Shown one piece after another: positions 10,768 through 22,100 of a stretch of DNA of 64,000 nt. A model generated the notes under the pieces. That model did not search any database. It was not told the DNA's origin and was given only the letters and a program-made list of their open reading frames with translations. Made by a program: the position numbers and the translations under genes. The stretch is taken from NCBI GenBank assembly GCA_003254905.1, contig QANU01003998.1, positions 124,001-188,000 of the forward strand, written 5' to 3'. Positions within the stretch are counted from its first letter, which is position 1. The number at the start of each line of letters is the position of its first letter. Origin of the DNA: Nissolia schottii. Lineage: Eukaryota > Streptophyta > Magnoliopsida > Fabales > Fabaceae.

Positions 10768-12616
10768 TCAAAATTGCTTCCTTTTGTTTCTGAAAAGTTT
10801 ATCCCGTTTTGCATAAACATAAGAGACAGAAAGGAAAGCTGCAGCTGAAATTGAGACTGAAACCCACGGAAATGAAGGGTCCCTAAAGCACACAAGGGAC
10901 GCCTCTATCTCTTGAGAGGCATGATAGACAATAGAGTGGATGGCATACAAATCATGATCACAAGACCTCAAGTAAAATAAAGCCATCTCAAAATCCAAAT
11001 GCGATAACGCAGACACTGCTTTGTTCAGCTTGTGCTTGAAAAGGTTCCATCTCTGAACGAACTCAACATGCTGTTTCCCCTTGAGCAGATTCCTGTCTCC
11101 CCCATGTGTTTCAATGGACTGAAGAACATCTATAGCACTTGATATGCTGTAATTCAATGATGTCAACAGAACATTCCTCCGCGCCGCGTCTTTCTGGACA
11201 AAAGACAGAGATGACAGCTCTGAGAATGGTCCGAAAGGGGTCTGCCCTATACTCCAAGTGTAATCTACCACAGTACTATTGTGCCTTGGACTCCAAGACA
11301 AATGTGTCGGCGACACTCCCCACATGCTCTGCAGAATCGATCCAACAAGCGGCCTCTCTAGCTCCCTTGTCTGCATAAACACATGGCGGCCATTGCAGCT
11401 ATAGTCACTCACCGTCTGCGTGTTCCTGGTCCTAACCGCAATAACCATATCCTTGAAAGCAACAGACTGGTGATACCTATCCAACAATAAGATCGAATTG
11501 TAATCCAAATCGAACACATACACCGGAACAACCCTACCGAAATCCTCCTCTGGCACTCCTGCCGCCTTCCTGAACTCATGGGCCGAATCAGTCAGAACCT
11601 GATGCAACCGCTTCGAGTCCAAATACTCGCTCACAATCAAAGTGTAGTTATCAAACAAGTACCTAGAAGTATAGGAATTCATCGCCCTAGAGATGGCAAA
11701 CGAGCACACCGGACACTCCGAGTACTTAATCTCATAGGCCTTAAAACTCAATGACTGATCACCCAGCAACAGCGCATTGTCATCCACCTCATCCCTAAAA
11801 ACTTTCTCAATAAACTTCCAATCCAATCCGCTCGAGTCCTTCTCACCGGCACACACATGAACAAACTGCACAATCAACGAATTCTCAAAAGGAACCGGGA
11901 TTCTCAACGACGGCACCATGAAAACCTGGTAGGCGCTCCAGACAAGAGAGGCCAGGTCGGCCGCGAAGGCCTTCTGGGACTTGGGCCGTCCGTGGGCCGC
12001 GGCAAGGGGGTGAAACTCGCCGCGGGGGATGACGCCGTCGCCGGAGATCGCCGGCCCATAATCGAACGGCCCGGCGCCCAAATCGATCCAGACGTACCGG
12101 TCCCTCGCGGACCACACGCTCCCCAGGCACTTGGTGACGGCCGGGGATGATTCCCCGGAACCGTCGCTGAAGCTGTAAGCGTAGGGTTTGGGGTGCGTTC
12201 CCAAATTGATGAGGTAGATGTAGACGCCCTCGACGGGCTTGAGTTTTTCGAAGTCGCGCTTGACGATTTGGTCGATGGAGGAGTAGGGGATTGGGGTGAG
12301 TGGGGATCGGATAGGGGAAGGGGTGGATTGGATTTGGGAATTTAGGGTTTGGGAGAGCTGGGAGGCGAGGGAGGAAGGGGCGTGGGAGAGATGGAGGTGG
12401 AGGGAGTGGGAGAGGGCGAGGCGGTGGGTTTGGTGGGGGAAAGGGGAGATGAGGTGGAAGTGGTGGGAGGGGGAGGAGGCGGCGGAGAGGAAGGAGGAGA
12501 GTAGGGAGGGGGTGTCGGAGGGGAAGTCGCCGACGAGGCGGAGGGAGAGGGAGAGAGGGAGGGAGAGGGAGAGGAGGGAGGAGATGAGAGAGGGGACGTG
12601 GGGGTTGGGGTGGGAG
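10768..12616 (-). CDS. plant transmembrane protein, At3g28720/At5g58100-like, N-terminus in assembly gap
   Basis: One uninterrupted frame of about 615 residues runs leftward from the gap to the stop at 10768-10770. After a Leu/Ser/Pro-rich N-terminal part it has YSSIDQIVKRDFEKLKPVEG, RYVWIDLGAGPFDYGPAISG, the PVYVFDLDYNSILLLDRYHQ segment, SMWGVSPTHLSWSPRHNSTV and, near the C-terminus, a hydrophobic helix (FPWVSVSISAAAFLSVSYVY) followed by basic AKRDKLFRNKRKQF. A single membrane span with a short basic tail fits a type I protein of the secretory route. I recall this layout from the uncharacterised Arabidopsis At3g28720 and its paralogue At5g58100, linked to pollen exine; that assignment is from memory. 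The start codon and signal peptide should lie in the 12617-12862 gap. No intron is seen. Codons at the 5' end are very C/T-biased. Confidence 0.8.
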
Positions 12617-12862
12617 NNNNNNNNNNNNNNNNNNNNNNNNNNNNNNNNNNNNNNNNNNNNNNNNNNNNNNNNNNNNNNNNNNNNNNNNNNNNNNNNNNNN
12701 NNNNNNNNNNNNNNNNNNNNNNNNNNNNNNNNNNNNNNNNNNNNNNNNNNNNNNNNNNNNNNNNNNNNNNNNNNNNNNNNNNNNNNNNNNNNNNNNNNNN
12801 NNNNNNNNNNNNNNNNNNNNNNNNNNNNNNNNNNNNNNNNNNNNNNNNNNNNNNNNNNNNNN
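12617..12862. other. assembly gap (246 N)
   Basis: Unsequenced bases interrupt the 5' end of the minus-strand gene. The adjoining sequence at 12270-12616 is extremely G-rich on the plus strand, which may explain why sequencing failed here. Open frames drawn through the N run have no meaning. Confidence 0.95.
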
Positions 12863-12938
12863 CTACAACATGACATGTGTTTGAAATCATTGGGACAAAT
12901 GGTAATTTCAGCACCTGTCAAAAATTTTATAAAAAAAT

Positions 12939-13935
12939 GCTTAAATAAGTTTTTAATTCTTTAAAATTTTGAAGTTTGTTTTAATTACTGCGTAAAACTT
13001 TTAGTCCCTGTAAAATTTCAAAGTTTGTTTTTAATCCCTCTGTTTGGTTGAGGTTAACGGCGCTGGCGTGGCCGTTAACAGCGTTGACGTGGTCGTGTCA
13101 CGTGGCACGCCACGTCAGCGCCATTAACCCTAGTCAAACACAGGGACTAAAAACAAACTTTGAAATTTTACAATGACTAAAAATAAACTTTAAATTTTAT
13201 AGGGGCTAAAAGCAAACTTTGAAATTTTATTTAAATAATTTTTTTGTGCCTATGAAAGGGTAAAACCAACCTCAAACAATTTTTTTATTTTATATTTATT
13301 TTAAATAATTTTAACTAAAATTATATTAGGATAATTTAGGATATGCTACACTACACTTTACTTGTAATCCACTCAAGCACTCTATAGACTGACATATCAT
13401 AAATTATCCTAATAAATTAACATACTCCTCTTCAATACTTATGTAATCTTCTTTGTATATTACCACCATGTTCCAAATATATATTTAATATTTATACTAA
13501 TTAATATCAAATAAAAAAATAAGTATTTTTATTTTAACAAACTTTAAATAATTTAAACTACTAAATCATGTTCATATTAATAAAAAAATGTCAAAATTAT
13601 TTAAATTATTAAATATGTGATTAAAATTATTTAAATACTTTTAGTTAAAATTATTTAAATTAAATATAAAACAAAAAAATTGTTTGATATTGGTTTTATC
13701 TTTTCATAAGCACAAAAAAATTATTTAAATAAAATTGAGTTTTTAACCCCTATAAAATTTCAAAGTTTGTTTTTAGTTCATGTGTCTGGTTGGGGTTAAC
13801 GACGCTGACTTGGCGTGCCACGTGGCATAATTATGTCACGTTGACACGGACACATTAGTGCCGTTAACCCCAGCTAGACAGAGGGATTAAAAACAAACTT
13901 TAAAATTTTACAGGGGCTAAAAACTTAATTAAGCC
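12939..13935. mobile_element. ~1-kb nested palindromic TIR element
   Basis: The left end GCTTAAATAAGTTTTTAATT mirrors the right end, GGCTTAATTAAGTTTTTAGC read from the right. Arms of about 300-380 bp surround an A+T-rich centre. Each arm is itself a smaller palindrome: at 12990-13230 GTTTGGTTGAGGTTAACGGC faces GCGCCATTAACCCTAGTCAA around a GC-rich core with CACGTGG and CACGTCA motifs. The right arm repeats this at 13740-13930. Flanks are A-rich and the target duplication cannot be fixed. The end sequence resembles the GGGTTAAATAAG end of the element at 5822, so a MULE relationship is likely. No coding capacity. Confidence 0.65.
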
Positions 13936-13939
13936 AAAA

Positions 13940-16841
13940 AATAATGAAAAAGGATACTTAGTTTTGGCTATACTTACGATGCAGAAAAAAAAACTTACAC
14001 AATTTGAAGGTGAGAACCTCGACACCTGCAAGGCCAGGAAACCAACCTAACACATGAACAACAACTGGGTTTGGTGCTTGATGGTGATGAGAATGTCGGA
14101 TGATGGCTTGATGAAGGTGCTTGAATATGATTATTTTTTTATGATGATGCATGCATGGTAATTTTGAGATGATGATGATAGCTACGACGGTGGTGCAAGC
14201 TTGAGGTGGTGGCCGATTAAGGTGCTCAATGGTGGAGGTGCTGCACGTGGTTTGGATGATTGTTCTTTGATGAATGAAAAGGATGATGAATGAATATAGG
14301 TTTTGGTGGTGTGAACTTCTTATGATGATTATGACAAGTGACCCTTAGAGAATTCCTAATTTCTCTTACGGGAGTGAAAGTAAATTGCTCATAAGGAATG
14401 AGAAAGAAATTGAATAAATTGACAAGGCTTTGGTTTATTTGCTGCCGATGCTAGGGGATGAAGTGAGTCCTTTATTGTTTCTTTGAATGCTAGACTTGGC
14501 TAAGAGAAATTGCACTTGGCTGAAATGGTTTATGTTTTATCAATTAGAAGGATAAAAGAAAATTATAATAAGTGATAAATATGCTTAGCATGGCTATAGG
14601 ACACATGGTTGGCCCCTTGGTGACACTTGGCTTTGGAGAGGTTGTGGGCGTGACATGTGGCATGCTTTTCATGTCATGTGTCACGTGGTGGAGGCGTGAT
14701 GCATCACACGTAGATTTTTTTGCACGATTTGGGGTGCTCTAAGACATTAAAATGCGTTCGTCTTGACTACTTAAGAGTAAATTAAATTAAATAAAGGTAC
14801 AAATGAGTTAATCACTATAAAAGTGAATCTCAAGGGTACCATTAATATTTAAATAAATTTAACCAAGGAGAGACAATTAGTTTTGGATTCGAAGGACTAT
14901 GTGAGGAGCCTAAATTGTTATTTGGGTTTCACATTAGGACTAAAAAGCATTAATATTGTAAATATATTTTAAATAAGGTTTGATTTTGAGGAGGAGAGTT
15001 GGAGGCTTAAACTGAATTTTCCATCAAATGGAAATTATGTCAATTTGCTAAGAAATTGATAAAAAGGAAAGTTAATTTTGTTGGCCTTAACTCCTAAAGG
15101 CAAGGTAGTTGCCTTTAACTTTTAAGACAAGATAAATCATCTTAACCTTGGGCGCTTGCATGGATAGCATGTGCATGGAGTGGTGGGAGGCATGCATGGT
15201 GACACGTGTCCCGCCACGTGTCATCGTACGTGCAACGAGATCCGTTAGGTGTCGCGTATAGGTTTCGGGCATGATTTGGGACTCAAAGAGGCGTTTTGAC
15301 CTTGAAAAAATTAGAATTAGTTTAAAGAATGTAAAATTATTAATTTTTCTTCAAAAAGGATTTAATATTAATATTTCGTCTTAAAGACTTCATACGGAAA
15401 AGGAAATGATCATCAGGCTCTAAAGATCATGCGTAACACCAAAACGGTTACCAGTGTGAGAAAAAGGGCACAATTTTTCTGAAATGACTCTAAGTTGAAA
15501 TAAAGGTATTTAAGGATCTTGGAATGACATGTGAATATGTTCCAAGACATTCCTTGGACATTCAAGCACAAATATGAGGTTATTGAGGTCATTGGTTGGC
15601 CAATGGGGCTTAAAGGGTTTATCTGGCAACTAAAGGCTCGGGGAAATATTTTTCCCTTTTTCTAAACACCTGGTTGACATTTTAAAAGCTTAAATGAGCC
15701 TCTCAAGGTATAATTTTGGCAATACGAGAGGTGTCGAGAGAATTTATAAATGTTTCTCAGTTCAGTGGGCTTTCGTCCCAATAAAAGGAAATTGAGGCGT
15801 AAGCTTTTTGGATGTATGCGCATTAGTGAATAAGAGGAAAATATGAAATTTGTGGTTTGACCCATTATGGTGACTATGGTCGTGTATGTGTTTTCTTTTA
15901 AATCTTCAGTTTTCTAGATAAATGAAGTTTGTCCCATGGTGTGGTGAAGAAGTGACGATGATGCGTCACACACGTAGGTTCGCTACGCGATTCAGAAAGG
16001 AATAGAAGGGTGAGAACTTTCTTTGAAAGAGAGGAAATGACATTCGAAGTAAGAAGGATGAGATACTACAAGTTGTGTCTCTTTGATGAGAGATTGAGGG
16101 ATGGATGATGAATCTTTTGATGGAGTTGTGGAGGTGTTGGTGAAGATAATATAGAATTCCCTTTGAGGAATTGGCTAATAGGTGACACAGGGGGGAAGTT
16201 CTCTATTGAGATCAGTAATACTTAGAGAATTATTTCTCTAAGAACTTACATGCAATTCCAACATAAACTGATGAAAGAGAATTGAAAAAAGCAATAATTT
16301 GGAGGTGTTGGTGATATTAGTGATAGGTTGATAATGGTCACGATGGTGCATGGTGAAATGGGTGATGAAAAAGGAATTAATGATAAAGAAGAATGATGAA
16401 CAATGATGAGATGGTGAGGATAAGGAATGAGTATCGCTATTGATTCCTCTTAAAAGGAAAAGTGAATTCTTCTCAGCCTAAGCTTTAACAAATGAAAACC
16501 GAGAATGAACAACAAGGCACATGAAAGAGACTCATGTGGTGCTGAAGAGCTACTTGGCCAAGTGGCCATTAAATGATGGAGATGGTGGAGAGAAATTATT
16601 TCTCTTGGTTGAGAAGGGAAATGATGAAATAAAGGTAGTCCTTTTGGTGAATTTAATGAATTCTTAATTGAAAAAGAAAGTGAAAGAATTAAAAAGAATC
16701 GACAATGATTAATATGTCTCTTTGCATGGCCGCGAGGCCACATGACACATGTCGGTATACATAATGTATAATTAATAATACTTCAAAATTGGGCAAAAAG
16801 CATTCTTAGACAATGCTTAGAATAACAAAAAAGTGGGGTGT
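13940..16841. repeat. non-coding repetitive region, probably LTR-retrotransposon derived
   Basis: No long open frame exists. Similar modules recur at about 14640-14760, 15190-15300 and 15950-16010: a CACGTG-type or CATCACAC motif, then a T-rich or GC-rich link, then TGCACGATTTGGG, GCATGATTTGGG or ACGCGATTC. Blocks near 14340-14420 and 16140-16250 share GAGAATT and TTTCTC motifs. The right edge GGGGTGTTACA (16831-16841) is a usual end for plant Gypsy LTRs, and a possible partner start, GCGTAACACC, lies at 15430. No target duplication was found. I regard it as one or more old LTR pieces, perhaps of the Tat/Ogre kind. Confidence 0.4.
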
Positions 16842-17577
16842 TACATGTAGGTCTCACCTTCTCAATTAATAGTAAGACATCACACTTGACCTCACATGAT
16901 AAGAATTTCACTTGAGATGATTCATTTTCTTAAAAATCAATGTGAATTCGACAAGGAAGGTTATTCTTTGTCCTGCCTCAAGCCTTTCCTTAATGAAGGT
17001 CTTTTTCCCGAGTTTTTAATGAGGGTCAACATCCAACACTGGATACAATCTTGAAAGGATATTCATTTATATTCATTATTTATGTGCATTGTGCATTTCA
17101 ATTTTATGCAATGTTATAACTCCTAAATGATTTTAGTTTCGAGTTTGTTTGGCCAAGTGCTCCTTAGGGATGTGAATCGAGGTTCGAGCTAAAACACTCT
17201 CATGAATAGTCAACATTGTTTGAGGTCAAATAAAAAGGAACTTTGCACGAGTCAATCACTTTAGTCCGTGGTCAAATAGAAATAAACCTCTCATGAGTTA
17301 ATTACTCTAATTTGAGGTCATAAAGTTTACAAATATCAAGTATATTTGCACAACTTTCCATGGTTGGCTTGGGCACAAGCCCAACTTTAGGAATAAGCCT
17401 GACTTCATAGATCCTTATCTTGATAAGGGCTACCAAACTCAAAATACATAAAGTCCGACTTTCAAGAAACCAATCTCGATAAGGGTCACAAAATTCAATG
17501 TGAATGTCATATTGCATGTGATGACTCTCAAGTTTGGGACATTGTTATAGCGATGCTATGGTCGCCACAGCGATCAC
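16842..17577. other. non-coding stretch without recognised gene
   Basis: No supported open frame. There are three spaced similar phrases (GTTTGAGGTCAAATAAA at about 17219, GTCCGTGGTCAAATAGA at about 17265, ATTTGAGGTCATAAAG at about 17311), which hints at a short decayed repeat. Confidence 0.4.
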
Positions 17578-17586
17578 ACATCACCA

Positions 17587-18123
17587 AGGTTGTTAAACTC
17601 AAGAGTTTAAGTAAACTCGTGAAGTCTCAACAAACTCGAATGGGAAACTCGTAACAGTTTACATACGTAAAAAAATGCTATAAGCAATATAATTAGGAAC
17701 CAAACATTATTAAATGTTTTATTTATAATTGGCATTAAATAATGTTACTTTAAAATAAAATAAATGAAAGAAATATCATAAAATATACTTTAATACATGA
17801 CACTTATTTGTTATGTCATATTTTATTCTTTACGCATATTACTTTATAGTTTGATAAAACATAACTCAATTATGATAAATATATAAAATTAACTTAATAA
17901 ACTCAATAGATGTTGTTTAACATAAACAAAGTCAGCTAAGTATCTTTCAAAGTAAACTCGTAGGTAGATTTTAACTCGTAAACTCGGTAGTAAAATCAAG
18001 ATTTTACTTATACTCATACGAGTTTACCAAAAGAAAGTTCACATAAGGGTTAACTCATTTTGTTAAGTAAAATTGTAAATTCGCAAAAGTTTACAAGTTA
18101 ACTCAAGAGTTTAATAATCATGT
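17587..18123. mobile_element. 537-bp TIR element with 9-bp target duplication
   Basis: The ends are inverted: AAGGTTGTTAAACTC at the left and ACATGATTATTAAACTC read from the right. More inverted AAACTCG motifs follow in the subterminal parts. Flanks are ACATCACCA (17578-17586) and ACATCGCCA (18124-18132), a 9-bp duplication with one mismatch (8 bp remains possible). The interior is A+T-rich and non-coding. Either MULE or hAT origin fits. Confidence 0.65.
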
Positions 18124-18157
18124 ACATCGCCATAACAATGATGTCAATGGGTGCTAA

Positions 18158-18209
18158 GTCCTACATCGCTTAGATGTATAGAAGGAGGTGTTGACTTTCT
18201 CTATAAATA
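18158..18209 (+). promoter_or_regulatory. USE-like element plus TATA box with snRNA-type spacing
   Basis: GTCCTACATCG (18158-18168) matches the plant upstream sequence element RTCCCACATCG with one change. TATAAATA (18202-18209) follows after 33 bases, the spacing described for RNA polymerase II snRNA promoters in plants. The sequence starting 25-30 bases downstream does not match U1, U2, U4 or U5 starts that I know. A similar pair also occurs in some short LTR (TRIM-like) repeats. It may therefore be an snRNA pseudogene promoter, an unknown small RNA promoter or a repeat end. Confidence 0.45.
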
Positions 18210-18960
18210 GAGTCTCCCTATGAGTCTTTTAGTTGCTAATTTCTCCCAAGAGCTCTTGAAGGTTTACTTTAAGCATGAACTTTCACTCAGACTTAAAGTT
18301 CTGATTGTGGCCAAAGAGTACCTAAGCACTAATGAATGTCAATAACAAATATAATTATTACTGAAAAATCTTTAAATAATACTATTTATTTTAAACCTAT
18401 ATATAAATTTACTATCTATATAATAAATAAAGTGAATTGCCTTTCTTTTTTATCCTACTTTAGTTTTCTTATTTATCCTTACATAATCTATCTAATGTCC
18501 ACAATACCCCTTTCTCACTACACATGCTTAGGAAAAATCTAATTTTTTTTACGTTTATCTATGTTCATTTGTCACAACTAGATCAATACTTAATAGACAC
18601 GAAAACAGTTCATGCCTATCAAAGCTGCTAGTATATAATATAATTCTTATATAATGTTTCCCATAAAAAAGATATTCTTATTTAATGTTAAAAACTTGTT
18701 AAACTTTTTAATAGAAGGCTTTATCTTATTTGGCATATACTATTTTCATTCACTTTTAATTTTCAATTTTCATTGTTAAATACATTATTGGTAAGATGTA
18801 TCTGTCAACAATATATATAAAAGTCAAAAATAATAAAAATAAAAAAATGATAACTAAAAATAAAGGAAGGAAGTATCATACCACCTTAGTCCTTACACAC
18901 TCGTAAAAGGAAAAAAAATAAAAAATGCCCCTTGCACATGGGGAGGTTAATATGTGATCA
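18210..18960. other. A+T-rich upstream region of SSRP1
   Basis: No open frame with family support. The DNA is A+T-rich with poly-A and poly-T runs. It sits between the USE/TATA pair and the SSRP1 core promoter. Confidence 0.45.
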
Positions 18961-18969
18961 GTGTTCCGT

Positions 18970-18979
18970 GGCGCCAAAA
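18970..18979 (-). promoter_or_regulatory. E2F-type site in SSRP1 promoter
   Basis: GGCGCCAAAA is the reverse complement of TTTTGGCGCC, which fits the E2F consensus TTTSSCGC. It lies nine bases upstream of the TATA box and 134 bases upstream of the SSRP1 start codon. FACT works in DNA replication and transcription, so S-phase control through E2F is plausible. Binding is inferred from sequence only. Confidence 0.55.
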
Positions 18980-18987
18980 CATTTATG

Positions 18988-18995
18988 TATAAATA
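18988..18995 (+). promoter_or_regulatory. SSRP1 TATA box
   Basis: TATAAATA lies 118 bases upstream of the ATG. Transcription would begin near 19020, giving a 5' untranslated leader of about 90 bases with CT-rich sequence. Spacing to the start codon and to the E2F-type site is normal. Confidence 0.6.
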
Positions 18996-19112
18996 CCTCT
19001 GCACTGCTGCGTTAATTCGCACTTTTCATTTCCAGACTTATTTCCTCGTTCCTCTCTCTATCTCTCAGCTGACTCTCGATCGCGCAGTAGCGTCTACAGT
19101 TTGGGAAGAAGC

Positions 19113-22100
19113 ATGTCGGAAGGTCATCTCTTCAACAACATCACCCTCGGAGGCCGTGGAGGCACAGTAAGTTCTCTCTCTCTATACATTCTTCGATTTT
19201 TGCGCCTGTTCTCATTTCCCCCACCCCCCTTTTCCTTGGCCTTTTCCTGGCGGCGCCATTTCCTCTTTTCTTCTCGAAACCCTAATTTTCTTTTTATTTC
19301 ACTCCAACCAGCCCTGGCGTTTGCATCCGAATGTCTTGATTTTGACCACACCTGTATCACTCACAAGTTCGCTAATTTTTGTTTTTGGGGATGGGGTTGT
19401 TTTCCTGCGGGCTAATTTTATTTTCAGCGAATTTGGGAATTTATTTCATTTTTCAAGTTTTTTTGTTGTCCAGTTTGACGTGAAACCTAAAAGCTGGTGG
19501 TTACCGAGGGAATCTTAGGGTTTTGTTATGCATCGTTTATTTCCCTCTCTTCTTCGGCGTTTAGGGTTTAGGGAAGAAGATTACATTGTCACTAGGTTTA
19601 AACTTCTGTTCTTTTACTGACTACTGCAGGAAACTTGAGCATTAGTTAGAAAGTAGACAACAGAGAATGAAATGAAAAATCATTTTTTTACCACGAGTGA
19701 AAATGAGGTAGATTTTTGTTTAACGGAAAATCATATATTAGTTATGCCAAGCTAGTGCACAGTGAATCAGTGATCATTGTTCCGAAATATTTACCATCGC
19801 TAGTTACACTTGCTCAACCAAGTTCAAAATAAGAGATATCATTTGGTCTTGTGCAAAATTTAATCAATACCCTTAGGATAAAGCTGAATATGCTTAGCCC
19901 CTAATCATGGTTGCATTACCCTTTCCATTGCAAGCTTTGGTCAATTTTGTTGCTCCTTTGTTTAAAACAAAGCAATTAGTTATAAGAATAAAAAGAAAAG
20001 CTTATGTAAATTTGTAAATAGGTGTGTGAAACCAGAAGTTACTATGTATGAATCCTATTCTCACTTAATTGGGGTTGCAGAATCCAGGGCAGATGAAAAT
20101 ATATTCAGGAGGTCTTCAATGGAAGAGACAGGGGGGTGGTAAATCCATTGAAGTTGATAAAGCTGACATAATGGGAGTGACATGGATGAAGGTTCCGAAG
20201 ACTAACCAACTCGGTGTTCAGATAAAAGATGGTTTGTACTACAAGTTCACTGGATTCCGCGATCAGGTTACATATTTTTATACAAAGAAAGCAATTCAAA
20301 TATGTGGTTTTGTTTCTTATTTTTGCTCCTTTCATTCACGCTTTGAACATATCTAAATGTTGATGACTTGGACTTGAGTTGCCATCAAATGATGTTTCTT
20401 ATGTTGTTATTTGGAACTTATTTTGTCAGGATGTTGCAAGTTTGACCACTTTTTTCCAAAATACATGTGGAATAACAGTAGAGGAGAAGCAGCTTTCTGT
20501 AAGTGGGCGTAACTGGGGAGAAGTTGATCTAAATGGTTGGTGATATTTACCTTATCTAATGTGTTGTAATTGATATTTTCCTCTATATACGTTGTATCTT
20601 AAGCATCTCTCTTTCTCATCCTTACTTGCTATACTTACAAAAATATTGTGTTTGGGAAAACAAAATGTTTGACATCATCTTCTGTTTAACATTGGTATGC
20701 ACGGGGACTTAATTTGTAATATTTTTGGCAATAGCTTCCCTATTTTCAAAGAAATGCAAATTATGTCATTCAGTTTGTTTTAGGAGATCTATTTTCTTGT
20801 TTAGTGTAGGATGATTTCCATATATTAGGAGAAAGGCTGTGAACAAATGAGCTGTTTCCTTTTTTTTTTTTTTGTAGTTTTCAATTTGAAGTTGATTCTA
20901 TTCTTATTTGGTGTACTCTAAGTTGAATTCTCTTATGAATTTTGGCACCACTAGGCCCAATTTGCTGATCACATAAGGAATTTTTTTTTCTCTCTTTGTT
21001 TTCTGTTGTTAAAGGAGATAGCACTTAATTCATGCTTGNTCTTGAAGAGGAACTTTGTCTCGTTCTTGATTTCTTTCTTTGCAATCAAATGTTTCCATTA
21101 ACAATTCAGGAAATATGCTGGCTTTCGTGGTTGGTTCAAAGCAAGCTTTTGAGGTGTCTTTAGCTGATGTGTCTGAAACAAAGCTCCAGGGGAAAAATGA
21201 TGTGCTTTTGGAGTTTCATGTGGATGACACAACTGGAGCTAATGAGGTATAGATTCATGCTTCCTATATGTATATAGACGAATTAATGTTTCATACAGTT
21301 CTTTTTAGATAGTAAAAGAAATTATATCAAAAGAGATGAAGATAGACAAGAGAATAAGGCATCCTTACCAAGAAACCAAAAAGTAATAACTAAATCCTAA
21401 GAGGATAAACCATGCAGCAAGCATGCCATTTGATTTGTATGTTCGTTAAAGAAACACCATTAAACAGACAACGAGGAGAGCACTAAAAGGATGCCGAATG
21501 AGCTATCCTATCCCAAATAAAGTCTACAGTTGAAGTGCTTACCCAAAAAAAATTACAAAATCATATTGATAATTCCTACTTGTGTCCTAGCTCGTTTGAG
21601 AGCTAGATTTACCTCAATTATTTGTCTCTTTCACTCAGCTTTTCTCATGTTAGATTCTGCTATTTCTAGAGTTTGTTGAGCTAGTCGAAAAAGAACTCAT
21701 TAAAATTCTAGTATTGTTTTCCAACCAATTACACAAAGCATAGCATAAACCGAAGATTGCCACACATTCGTTACTTCTTTACAATAGCCACAACCTCTAA
21801 ACTTAGTGTGGAGGAAATGATGTAGATCTATAAGGCAAACCCACACCTTTCCTCATTTTCCAATAAGCATGTTCCAAAGAGACCATGCCACAGGGAAATG
21901 CAGAATTCAGAGTTTAGAATAATGCGAAGCTAGTTGTAACAGAATCTTTCTAAATCAAGCTTAGTCTGGACCATTAATATTTTTATTTTAATATGTCCAA
22001 CATGGTTGTGCATTTTTATCATCTGATACTGTTTATGTTATGATCACAGAAAGATTCTTTGATGGAGATAAGTTTCCATATACCAAATTCCAACACCCAG

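Noticed and set aside
12296-12964. Plus-strand frame rich in Glu/Arg/Trp through the N gap
   Set aside because: It is the antisense of the transmembrane gene and runs across unsequenced bases.
15428-16841. Complete solo LTR from GCGTAACACC to GGGGTGTTACA
   Set aside because: No target duplication at these borders and similar modules continue to the left, so the limits are not proven.
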